From Liolophura sinensis (lineage: Eukaryota > Mollusca > Polyplacophora > Chitonida > Chitonidae): a stretch of DNA of 64,000 bases. Every line of letters starts with the position of its first letter. The stretch's first letter is position 1. Both the position numbers and the translations under genes were made by a program. Of the stretch, positions 1-11,164 are shown one piece after another. The notes below the pieces were generated by a model. It did not search any database. It was not told the DNA's origin and saw only the letters and a list, made by a program, of their open reading frames with translations. Location: NCBI RefSeq assembly GCF_032854445.1, contig NC_088302.1:52110046-52174045 (forward strand). Direction: 5' to 3'.

Positions 1-654
1 TTGTAACAATACACATTAAAGGTTCTTATCTGCATGGAATAGCCTATCTATCGGTGGAGCCTATGTTTTGAGCATAATGCGGAATAATCTGATATCAAAC
101 CTCTCTTCCTTTATCACATTCATATCGCCCAGTGGCACCTAGTTATAGAGCGCAATTTGTCTATTATGATACTCTAGAAGCTTTGAAATATGAAAATGCA
201 TGATTTATTGTCGCCATTTTGCATAGCAGTATACAGCATAATCTGGGTGTGAGATTTAGTTTCTGTGCGACATATTAATGGTTAGATGAAAATGATTATT
301 CCTTCTTCAAACAGAATAAGTGCCGATATGACTGACTCTTATTTATCTCTATATGCATCTGGCTAAATACACAGCTTTGGCTACAATAGGTCTACAGATT
401 ATCTTTTTCCTTTCATAAATAACTTGAAATCAGAAAGCATTCAAAATTATATTAAGAATTTTGACATTCTTTTTTATCTTTCGCTCAGATAAGGCTCTTT
501 TACAAAGCCTTTAACATAGTGAAAAAAATTTCACCAAAGACGTACAGCTGCATGTGGCGGCTGAGATTGGGGCCCTGACTCCTAAACCCATCGCACAGAC
601 TTTTAGTCTTCTAAATTTTTGGTCAGTTTTGTCTCCAAACTCTTTATACCCAAC

Positions 655-795
655 GTCTCGTGGCACCTTAACTTTGAAACTTGTAGCAGGTCAAATCCAT
701 GCTGCCAAAGTGCTGCCGCCACTGCAATATCATGTCGAAGACACCAGACAGTATAGGACAACTACCGTACTTGCCACCTGGTGTATGTACATCTG
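655..795 (-). mobile_element. SINE fragment, CACTCACT-tailed family
   Basis: Reverse complement matches the middle of the copy at 44893-45178: GGTGTCTTCG, CATGATA, CAGTGG, GCAGCACTTTG and GACCTGC in the same order. A short open frame across it has no protein support. Nothing else was recognised in 1-654. Confidence 0.6.
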
Positions 796-1539
796 GTGAA
801 TATTTAGTTTGATGTTTCAGTTAGGCAGCAGTTAAATATGGTGGGAAAATCATTGAGAAATTACCAATAAAATCTTAACACAACAAACCACCCTAAGGAA
901 ACTGGCAATCTATTAACCCATCACACTTACCCCCTGGTTCACAGTATTGACTGTGACGGAAGAAAAAATACACTGCCAACAAAAAACTGCCAAGGTTTGT
1001 CACGAACAGCAGCCTCTTGTACTTTAATGATCTTAAAACCTGTTCCAAAAGAAAACGAAAAACTGTGTATAACTATACAACAATTGTATTAAATAGTATC
1101 ACATACAAAGAATTGACCAAAATCACAAATGAAGAAAAGAATTGCTCCTCAGAGTATTGATAGGTCAGCTTGATTTTAACAAGCGAACAAATCTACTTCC
1201 AAAGACATGCCAGTAAAAGAACACCTTAACACAACGCACTATTAATGAACACACATGAGAGCACTCATTGTTAAGATGCGATGCAGATATAAATGTGACA
1301 TACACCTTCATCATTGTTATTCTTTCATAACGTAACACGATGCTTCACCTAGTCACCTAGGGTGACTGATTCGTGTTATAGAAGTGTGCTCATGAATGCA
1401 TGCTTATGTGATGGTGGTCAAGCCTAAGGTTGAGCAAACAAATGTTCTACAAATGTCAGGTAACACCTCACCTTTTCATTCTAGACACCATTGTATCTTT
1501 TAGTTAGATGTAATAAAGCAACTCAAGCCAAGCTTATCA

Positions 1540-1890
1540 CATGTCTCAGGCCAATGGTATGTCTTAGGCCTATGTGATACCTTAGATCTATGGGCTGTCT
1601 TAGACCTATGGTATGTTTTAGGCCTTTATGATGTCTTTGACTTAGCGCGTTTCTTTGGCATATTGGATGTCGGGCATTTGGGATTTCAGGCCTCTGACAT
1701 GTCTTAGGTTTACGGCATGTCTTATACCTATGAGGTGTTAGGCATATGGGATCTTAGGCCTATGACATGTCTTAGGCCTATGTAATTTCTCAGGCTTCTG
1801 GAGTGTCTTAGGCTTATGTGAAACCTTATGCCTATTGTATAGCTTAGGCCTGTGGCCTGTCTTAGGCCTATGGGATGTCTAAGGCATGGA
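1540..1890 (+). repeat. Degenerate tandem repeat of about 18 bp
   Basis: A run of imperfect copies of ATGTCTTAGGCCTATGGG. It lies 3' of the last seen exon of PGAP2-like copy A, possibly in its next intron. No gene was seen in the rest of 796-2241. Confidence 0.75.
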
Positions 1891-2241
1891 GCATCCCCTG
1901 AAATGCCACTAACAAATGATTCAAAATACTACAGGAATCTCATTTGATAAAGTATAACTAACAGAATGTGCATGTATTGGTTTTGCTTTGAGTAGGCTTC
2001 TAACAATTACTTCATTTCACTCACAAAATACTTCTGCCCCTCTCGGAGCAAACGACTGCTAACTCATGTTAGACCTAGGTCTATATAACCTATGATGTCA
2101 AAAGTCGGCAAACATGGACTGAAATTTCACTATGAGGTAAGACTATTCCATTCCAATTCCAATTAAAATCTTAAAACACAAATATAATCCACTAATATTA
2201 TTATAAAATAGTACATGCAAAAGATAAAAGCATATACTTAC

Positions 2242-5200
2242 TGTAGCAGACATGCTGAATTCTGTCTTTTCCCACTGGAACAAGATGCATGTCAAGAGCA
2301 TGTACACCAGCGAACAAACCATGAACAAAATGAAGCAGTTTTCATGCAAATCTGAAAAGGAAAAAATACACAAAATCGTTAAACATTAACCTGAAATTAA
2401 CATACGGACACAGAATAACACCTACAGGTATAATTCCTTGAATTATTTTAACCTAAATATGGCTGGATATTCAGTTATTTAATACAAATATTCTACACTG
2501 AATGTTCATGCTTTTTAAAAACTTTTCAACATGCAAGTCTTGCTGAAAACACAATGTATACCAGGACCTAGGTATATGTGCATTTTGGCAACATGTATAA
2601 AACTGTTACATTTGTAACGTTCTACAAACACAAATGCAACAAAGGCTAGGTTTCAAAACTTTTATACCCTTAGCACATGAATGCTATGAATGCATTTACT
2701 GACCATAATTTTCTGATGATGAAATGTAGGTCAGTCCAACCAATGAAAAGTTTTCAACAACATGAAGAGAGCTTGCTGCCGCGGCCAGAACTTTGAACAA
2801 GGTGAACTTTCGGACATGATAAGATGTGTGGAAGTTGTAATAGATCACTGCAAACATGAAGCGTGGAGCACAGTGCAAAGCTATACAAATCCTCCATATG
2901 TACACCTCTGGCCTAAAGTCCCCTATGGCAGCACTGATTGACGGCAGGTAATTTGGAACCTGGTAAGAGACAAATGCACCAATATTACAAATTTTATACA
3001 GATTCAAGTAAAAATGAATACAACATCTATAAAATTACATCAGAAAATAAATTCTGAACACCTTTAGTACACAGAGAAAGATTATGATAACACTGTTCTT
3101 TTTGTAAGTATTATGTTTAATTATCAAAAATTTAGCCCCAGAAAAGTGCAGTTTTGTTGGACAATAAATGCCATGAAATATCAGTTTTGCACTAGAGCTT
3201 ACATTTTTTTCAGTAGGATATCGATCTACGTTCAAAATGAAGCTCAAAACATCTTTCCAAAATAACAGAACTCTCAAAATAAGGCATGAGCCAATCAGTC
3301 ATGAGTAAAATTGATGTCATTTAGGTAAACTTAAGGCTTTTATGTCTCAAAACATAAAAGTATTCAGGGTATGCAGCACTTTATATTCGTAGCATTTATG
3401 CAGTCAGTGAAGTCTGCTAAAAAGAAGGAAATCATTTTGTGTTGATTCACAGATCTAGAAATGGCCAGAAATTTGTCAATCTTTCCAGGCAGATATTGAC
3501 TTTTCTCACATTTATTCTTTAACAATGAATTTTGAAATATTAATTAAAATAAACCCAGGTGGAAAGTTAACTTAAGGTAACATAAAATATCTATTGTCAA
3601 AAATAAAATCAAGAAAATAAATGAATGTATGGTATGGCAGAGGTCTGACACTTACAGACCATTGAGGGTGAACAGTGAGCTGTATCACTGATGATAGACA
3701 GCAAATGACCTCATTTTCATATCGCATAAATATTTTCATGTCACTGTTATCATTTTATAATGTTTATTTACACCCTAAACATTTCAGTTAAGCCCTGACT
3801 ACCCACTATGACTTAATGACCTAATATCTTGACCAAAGCAAGTAAGTAAAATACCACTTCCTGCAACAATTTTCCAATCGCATATCGTCATAGCCTGCTA
3901 AACGACCCTTATAACACCGTTCTTAGCTCACTAACAAATTCCAAAATCAAGGAAAAAAAACATAAGTCATCAACATTAAATCATTTATGGTAAATAAACA
4001 CCAATGTTAATACTTCAGGCTTAAGTGAGTGAGTTCCATATATACTACAAGGATGTACTAGGGTGAATATACTGTACCTAACCTAAAATTTTGCCCAGGA
4101 ATAAGTTTCTCATTTAGCTTGACTCGGAAAGTTCTGTTGATAATAGGAATGTGTTTCACAGTTTCCCTTCAAGGTAAGGTGATACCTTACCGAATAAAAT
4201 GGAAGTTTCAGCTGCACTAGTAATATTCTCGGACCTTTATTGGACTTCATATCCATTTAGTAGGGCAATTTTTTAGGGCAAAATGCAGTACTATAATTCC
4301 CAGAATGAATTCATGATCCTCCTCAGTGTCACAAGGCAACTTGAGACATGATTTAGAAGTACTGGTATGGTCTACAAGAATTGGATATATTTATACTATT
4401 TTACAATGCAAACTTTCCAAAAATATATCTTGTATGATATATAGGCAAAGTAAACGTAAAGAATAAATGTAAGTTTACAGCAGCTTATAGATGTCACATA
4501 GAGCAGTTACCGCATTTACTGCCCAGATACGACGACATCAAACCAAACAGGAGAGTGGGGATAGTTAAAGGTTCGTGTGTGAAATTTATAGACTTCCCCG
4601 CTCTGACTACTTGAAGGTCTTGGGGACAATAAGCAGTGAAGGACACTCACATGGCCACTTGCTCAATCTAAAGGTCCATGACCACTTATATTTCATATGA
4701 TGTACAAATCACATGTTGGACAGTTGTCAGTGACTTGCCAAAAATCGGTGGTTTTCTCCGGGCACTCCAGTTTTCACCATTCATAAAATTCACTGTTATC
4801 ACGTAAGTGAAAAATTCTTGAGTATGGCGATTAAGTAGAGTATGGCACATATACCGATACTAAGATGGGAATATTTTTCCTCTCATATCGTCATGATTGA
4901 CTGGCAAAGTGATGTCCCTAATACATTCACATCTGAGCTAGATTTATTGCTGAACTGAAAAAGATAGATAGGTGTACTTAAATTTCTGCTTAAATTTCAA
5001 AAATGCTGCATAAAGCTGGCTGGGCTTGTCGAGTGATACATATACGTGTCTACGATGGCAACAAATCAAGTTTTTGGCAATACCCAGCACACACCACCAA
5101 TATCCCCAAAACCTTACAACCCCTCCCCCCAACCTGTGTAGAGGTTTTCCTACAAAGTCTACTCTATCCTTTCATGCAGAACTCACTGAATGAAAGCTTT

Positions 5201-5821
5201 TACATTGAAAGTAGGACAATGTTGTTAGCTTGGCCACTGGACCATATAGGCCTGCTACAATGAATTTAGATCTACTCCCACCCTCCTGTCCGCTGATATA
5301 TTATTTTATGGATCATTGAAATTCTAAAGGTGCTTACATCGAGGTCTTGTCACAAAGCACTATCAGACAAACATCCGTATTATTAATGTTATATTGAGTA
5401 ACCCTAGTTGTTGTTGTTGACTGTACTCCTACTCAGGTTCGGCGCGTGTCAATGAGTTATCACAACTCGCAGTATGTCCCCATAATGATCAACTGAGCGA
5501 CAGCTACATATAGCTGTACATGTAATTCAAGTGTTCTCATAGTGTAGACGCGAGTTCAGGCAGGTTTTACAAGCTAAGCGGTTTTTCAGTGGAATTAGGC
5601 CTATCCTCATTTGTTTCGATAACATGCCGGATAACCCGAAAATCTGATACCATCCGTACCTTACAATGGGTTCGTGTGGTGCCCTCGAAATGAAACGCGA
5701 GCGACAACAATACACACAATAAAAATCCGCACAGTGGCAGTGATATGACAACAGCGAGGATATATTGCCATGGAATGTGAAAATAAACATTTTCCCGTTT
5801 TCTTATATCATTACAGCCCAT
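2242..5821 (-). CDS. PGAP2: PGAP2-like protein, copy A (first three coding exons; 3' end not found)
   Basis: Family: Frag1/DRAM/Sfk1-type multi-pass membrane protein. PGAP2 acts in the Golgi in fatty-acid remodelling of GPI anchors. Coding exons read on the minus strand are 5660-5821 (ATG at 5821), 2704-2959 and 2242-2351, with donors GTACGG, GTCAGT and GTAAGT. Phases are 0, 1 and 0, giving 176 codons. Exon 1 encodes a hydrophobic helix (YILAVVISLPLCGFLLCVL) and FHFEGTTRTHCK. Exon 2 begins VPNYLPSISAAIG and contains WRICIALHCAPRF and VVENFSLVGLTYISSSENY. Exon 3 has LHENCFILFMVCSLVYMLLT. These blocks match PGAP2 in order. The two exons expected next (the YWWKK and NMGYH blocks of copy B) were not seen in 1-2241, so they lie outside the window or are lost. 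Copy B at 28551-33974 has the same exon plan and phases, so the two are duplicates. The intron between exons 1 and 2 is about 2.7 kb. Confidence 0.82.
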
Positions 5822-6330
5822 ATTTTCACCCAGATCGGCTGATGATTTCAGTACGGTTCAAGTGAGTGCGCAGGCGCGATCAATCATGAACCGTCTCCAA
5901 GCTTTCTGCCTCGCACAGCAGGTGACCAATACGACACGACGGAAGACGAAATGCGGGTTATTAGGATGTGTTATGTGGGCAAACACACGACAGATACCAA
6001 GATATGCACGATTCTGAACGATTTGTGCCATTTCTCTCCCGATTTTATAGCCTGGAAACATGAAGTCGTCTGCTTTTCGAAAACGAGACCTCCCGGCCTA
6101 CGCCTGTATATCACACTAAATATATATATACACAATATTTCTAGTAAGTTAGGTTATCTTACGTAGTATAAAATCTGCATTTAAAAATAAATTTAACTAG
6201 GTTCACTTACAACAAAACACAAAAAGCATTATAGCTGCCAAAGCAGCCGTGGTGGAGTATAAGCCGAAATTTCTGATATATATGTATAGCCTATATATAT
6301 ATAAAACTGCTTGTGTAGGTCATATTGACG

Positions 6331-6333
<3 letters not shown>

Positions 6334-6395
<62 letters not shown>
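6334..6395. repeat. (TA)n microsatellite
   Basis: About 31 uninterrupted TA units. It produces meaningless IYIYIY frames on both strands. A segment of about 30 bp just left of it (6306-6334) recurs at 6663-6692. Confidence 0.98.
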
Positions 6396-6397
<2 letters not shown>

Positions 6398-7119
6398 GGA
6401 GGTATGGGAGGTTGAAGACAACAGTCGAGGCTGACGAGAGGTGTGCTCGTTTAGAGACACTGCATGGACGCTCAGTCGATGTCACTGTTTCCCTCTCCAG
6501 ATACTAATATTCACTGTACTGCAACCCATGAGATCCACGAGCTGCAAGCTTCAACATTTCTCGGTTCCTTAACTGCCTTGTGACAACAGGTAGAAACTAT
6601 CCAGCAAAACACAAAAGGCCGGGAATCGGTTAGGGGGCATATATATACATAGGGGACACAGTTACTGCTTGTGTAGGTCATATTGAGGGTGATATTTCTT
6701 GGTTAGGGACTATCAATGTTCATTAGTGTCTGTTGCGGTAGACTTTCATGTTCATAGAACTGTCATTAGAATATTCATGCTAAATATATATATTGAATAT
6801 TTATATATTGTATATTGAACTTGTCTGGTGCCAACCATTTCGCCGAAGAGTATGTGAGGGGTCACTATATGGTCGTATAAAATAGTCTTGCACAAATCTG
6901 GATAACATGTATGACCCCGTCCGACCTGACTGCAGCAACTGTTGTATGTATATTCATTATTTCCATGTTTGTGAATTCCTTTTATTCCTTGTATATATTC
7001 GTTCTGCGCAGTTTGTCCTGGAAATGGGATTCTTGTAATTCGCGGGCCCACCACACGTATAGGTAAATTCCTGTGTGGTTGTGGGGTATACTTGGTCCGA
7101 CGGAGAAGGGACGGTTGGG

Positions 7120-7125
7120 TTGTGT

Positions 7126-7156
<31 letters not shown>

Positions 7157-7164
7157 GGGGGGGG
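7120..7164 (+). repeat. (TG)n followed by a 25-base G run
   Basis: TG repeat 7120-7140 running into poly-G 7140-7164, then GGGG and GGTGG. The tract could form a G-quadruplex. Such runs are also prone to length errors in assemblies. Confidence 0.95.
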
Positions 7165-7274
7165 ATGGGGGGTGGAGGTTGACTGGAGTGCAATTCTGCT
7201 ACCTGCAGCCCTACAGCGGCATCATATAAACATACATGTGCCCTAAGCTAGTAACTGCTAGAATTTGTTTATTC

Positions 7275-8325
7275 TCTGGGTGCGCCGTATGATGAAATGG
7301 GATGTACCTTTCTTTGGGTGCGCCGTATGATGAAGTGGGATGTACCTTTCTCTGGGTGCGCCATATGATGAAGTTGGATGTACCTTCTCTGGGTGCGCCG
7401 TATGATGAAGTTGGACGTACCTTCTCTGGGTGCGCCGTATGATGAAGTGGGATGTTGGATGTACCTTCTCTGGGTGCGCCGTATGATGAAGTTGGATGTA
7501 CCTTCTCTGGGTGCGCCGTATGATGAAGTGGGATGTACCTTCTCTGGGTGCGCCATATGATGAAGTGTTATGTACCTTTTCTGGATGCGCCGTATATCAT
7601 GAACTGGGATGTACCTTCTCTGGTTGCGCCGTATATGATGAAGTTGGATGTACCTTCTAAGGGTGCGCCATATGATGAAGTGGGATGTACCTACTCTGGT
7701 TGCGCCGTATATGATGAAGTTGGATGTACCTTCTCTGGGTGCGCCGTATCATGAAGTGGGATGTATCTTCTCTGGGTGCGCCATATGATGAAGTGTGATG
7801 TACCTTCTCTCGGTGCGCCGTATGATGAAGTGTGATGTACCGTTTCTGGGTGCGCCGTATATGATGAAGTGGGATGTACACTTCTCTCGGTGCGCCGTAT
7901 TTGATGAAATGTGATGTACCTTTTCTGGATGCGCCGTATGATGAAGTGGGAGGCTCCTTCTCTGGGACCTACATGCACCCTAAGGATTCCTTCGTCGTCA
8001 TATGACTGAAAAATTGTTGAGTACGACGTTAAACCCCAAGCACTCACTCACTCACTCCTTCTCTGGGTGAGCCGTATGATGAAGTGTGATGTACCATTTC
8101 TGAATGCGCCGTATATGATGAAGTGGGATGTATATTCTCTGCGTGCGCCGTATGATGAAGTGGGATGTACCTTCTGTCGGTGCGCCGTATATGATGAAAT
8201 GGGATGTACCTTCTCTGGGTGCGCCGTATGATGAAGTGTGATGTACCTTCTCTGGATGCGCCGTATGATGACGTGTGATGTACCTTCTCTGGATGCGCCG
8301 TATAATGAAGTGTGATGTACGTACT
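7275..8325 (+). repeat. 37-bp minisatellite, interrupted by a SINE fragment
   Basis: More than twenty copies of a unit of about 37 bp containing CTCTGGGTGCGCCGTATGAT and GATGTACC, with small length variants (for example GTATATGATG). The array is split at 7966-8057 by a SINE tail. Several open frames on both strands come only from the repeat and are not genes. Confidence 0.92.
7966..8057 (+). mobile_element. 5'-truncated SINE inside the 37-bp array
   Basis: Contains GTCATATGACTGAAAAATTG, GTACGACGTTAAACCCCAAG and ends in CACTCACTCACTCACTC, the same tail as 36412-36493. CCTTCTCTGGG lies on both sides and looks like a target duplication of about 11 bp. Confidence 0.8.
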
Positions 8326-8649
8326 GCTCTATAGTTTCTTTGCTATGTGGAGTACGAGAAAGACTTTTTAACCATACGGTACCTTGAGAAATACTGATAT
8401 TAAGATGCTGACAAAGTTCCAACTCCAACATACACGGATCAAAAGTTATCTATACCCGTCATATACATTCATGTATTTCATGATCTGACTTGTGTTTAAT
8501 AATATATACAAACTTCATGCTCACGTGTATCCTCTTGAGGAAACAGGGTGTCGACCATTGCCAGTTGCCTGACAAACCATGTGACTTCAAGTCGCAGTCT
8601 GAATAGCACGTCCCTCAATGGCACATGAGTCGTCTCCTCAATAAATAAT

Positions 8650-8812
8650 GATTTATTTATTTATTTATTTTCTTTGATTGGTGTTTTACACCGTACTCAA
8701 GAATATTTCACTTATACGACGGCGGCCAGGATTATGGTGGGAGGAAACCGGACAGAGCCCGGGGGAAACCCACCACCATCCGCAGGTTGCTAACAGACCT
8801 TCCCACTTACAC
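8650..8812 (-). mobile_element. tRNA-derived SINE (CAATCAAATAAA tail), 5'-truncated
   Basis: ATTTATTTATTT tail, then TTTGATTGGTGTTTTACACC, ATATTTCACTTATACGACGG and GCAGGTTGCT. The tRNA-like head is missing. Same family as 17031-17298 and 38261-38523. Confidence 0.85.
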
Positions 8813-9798
8813 TTTAATATAATGATCTAAGCCACTAAAGAACCATGTATGATTAACGCTTTTCTAATATCTTTTGGTACTGTGAAATACGGAGTTGAAC
8901 TTGTGTATACAATGGACATTCTTAGTGTCTTCAATTCTTTGTTCTGATTGGCATACGAATGGGTAACATGTAATGAAAATATTTTCTGGAAAGGAATAAA
9001 TCGATTATTTCACAATAACCCAGTCAGGTACATGGTTGCACGTTGTTTAATTGAAGAAAGCATGTCAATGCACTTTTATTTTTGAATTACTTTTGGACAT
9101 CATTGTCTATGTATTTTCTGGAGAATGATTGCTTGACGTTACTCCTCGTGGGTTTATTTCTTTTACTTTCTCTAAATGTCTCTCATTCGTGCTCAAAGCC
9201 GTTTAAGAATGGATCAAGGTCAATATTTGAGTTGAATTACCTTAAAACTAGGGTATCGGTCATGATTGACTATATACGAAGATGAAATTTATTTTATATG
9301 TTTCCTATGACAACCTTATTATCACTAGACCTTGTATTATGTCGAAATGTAAGCGTGAAAACGATAGGATCGAGTAGCACATTCTGAAGTCATCTTTTGT
9401 TGCACAAATATCTTTAAGATCGAGGGCACGCTAAAAGCGAATAGTCTAACTGACTCTATGCACATTTTGTCGGTCATGGCTTAGGATGAAATGAACAATA
9501 ACGCACCTGTACGACAATATCGAGCACAAATAAACTTAAGACCAAGAAATAGCTGGGGACGAACATATTGATTTTAGCCGACACAGAGCGTCCTAAATAG
9601 CTGGTATAGTAGACCACATCGAGAAAGTCTCCGTGAAACACAAATAACGCGTGTAAGAACGAGCAACAAGTATAGACACATTGATAGTTACATTGCAAAA
9701 GCATGAAGTTCGGTGGTGAGTGGGAACATAGGTAGTATACTTGAGGAGGGGAGTGTGAATGCATGGTTTTGTTCTTGGTAAAGAACGACATAAGATTT

Positions 9799-9952
9799 AA
9801 CAGACCTTCCCACGTACGGCCGGAGAGGAAGCCAGCATGAGCTGGACTTGAACTCACATCGACCGCATTGGTGAGAGGCTCCTGCGTCATTACGCTGCGC
9901 TAGCGTGCTAACCAACTGAGCCAATCAAATAAATAAATAAATAAATAAATAA
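9799..9952 (-). mobile_element. SINE head fused to an opposite-strand SINE tail
   Basis: From 9799 to about 9922 this is the tRNA-like head half of the SINE on the minus strand (GCCAGCATGAGCTGGACTTG, then GCTAACCAACTGAGCC). It runs directly into CAATCAAATAAATAAATAAA, the plus-strand 3' tail of the same family. The core of the SINE is missing. Confidence 0.75.
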
Positions 9953-10940
9953 GCTATATAATTACCATCGGTGCTTTGCATGCATGTAACTTCGTTATAC
10001 CATTTTAACAGAATTGTGTATTGTTATTGTAAGCTTAAGATGTTGAGATGAACAGTGTGTGTGGGCCCTATATGTGGCCATCATCATATTATCAAGTATA
10101 GGCCCTATGTGGCCATCATCTATCAGATCATCATGTATGGCCATAATAACACACGCTTAATTTTGTTGAACTCCTCAGGACTTGTTATAGATGTTGCATT
10201 TTAAACCATGCAATTTATTCGAGCTCTGATATAACTTAAGTCTTATATGGCCCATCAATCGGCAGATGGATTCAGTTTTCATAAGCACACATGTGCTTCC
10301 TTTTAAAAAAAACACTCTTAAAAATAATTTTACCTTTATCATACACCACCAAAATATGTATAAACATATCCGTTTTTAATAAACTTACGAGTAATATATG
10401 ATATTTTCACTGAACACACAGGCTACATGTAGCCAGCTACCATATTCGATCTCTACAAATAATCTCACGAAGCCTTAAAAAATATGTCATTAGCTAACAT
10501 TTTATTAATCCCTTCAAAGTGGTTTTTCAAAGCTTTAAACATAATTTGTTTGAAAATGATTTTTTAAATTTTTTGAAAATGTAAAGCTCATTAAAGAAGC
10601 TAAGACAATGTAGCACAGCATACGGTATCCCGTGCATGTATTTACATATATACGGCGTAAAACAGCAATCAAATAAATAAAATACATAGGCCTACATTGC
10701 TCTGATTAGAGACGATTTTCAGTGAGTTCGACGCAAGAAGCCTATTCTTTCAAAATCTCCAAAGTAAACATAGCAGTTTTCTCTTTCATTGATTCAGTTT
10801 ATTTAATATGAAGAACACTGAAAATCCAAATACTGATTGGACCTCCCAAAACTTAACATTTCTTCAACGATATCACGTGCAAGCACCTGTATACATATAT
10901 GACTGCAACTAAGGGGAGGCCACTCGTATGACGTTAACCG

Positions 10941-10957
10941 TTGCATTCTGGGAAAAT
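10941..10957 (-). promoter_or_regulatory. ZNF143/STAF-like motif upstream of ATG13
   Basis: Minus strand reads TTTTCCCAGAATGCAA, close to the metazoan STAF/ZNF143 promoter consensus (ATTCCCAGAATGC). It lies about 210 bp before the ATG13 start codon, where a core promoter would be. Function inferred. Confidence 0.45.
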
Positions 10958-11164
10958 ATGTCTCATCCCAGTCTCTAGATCTCGACGGAGAAAAGAAAAT
11001 GTGACAATGACAGATTTTTCAAAGCTAGATAAACTGACGAGACTATGAAAACAGACAGGGATAGATGACTGTCAACATGTAATATCAAACCGATTGACCC
11101 ATTCGGCTACTGAGTTGTAATCTGTTGCTCATTCTTTTATTTTGACAAAACGTAAACAAACAAA

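Noticed and set aside
554-799. 81-codon plus-strand frame at the left edge
   Set aside because: Overlaps a SINE fragment on the opposite strand (655-795).
6249-6507. Frames rich in IYIYIY
   Set aside because: Translation of the TA microsatellite.
7269-8431. Several frames on both strands reading repeats such as HPEKVHPTSSYGAPR
   Set aside because: Products of the 37-bp minisatellite; they change frame with unit length and have no start context or protein family.
9474-9924. Minus-strand frames with MTQEPLTNAV and SSSPAHAG
   Set aside because: The recurring words are the translated tRNA-like head of the SINE, also seen at 19391 and 45618.
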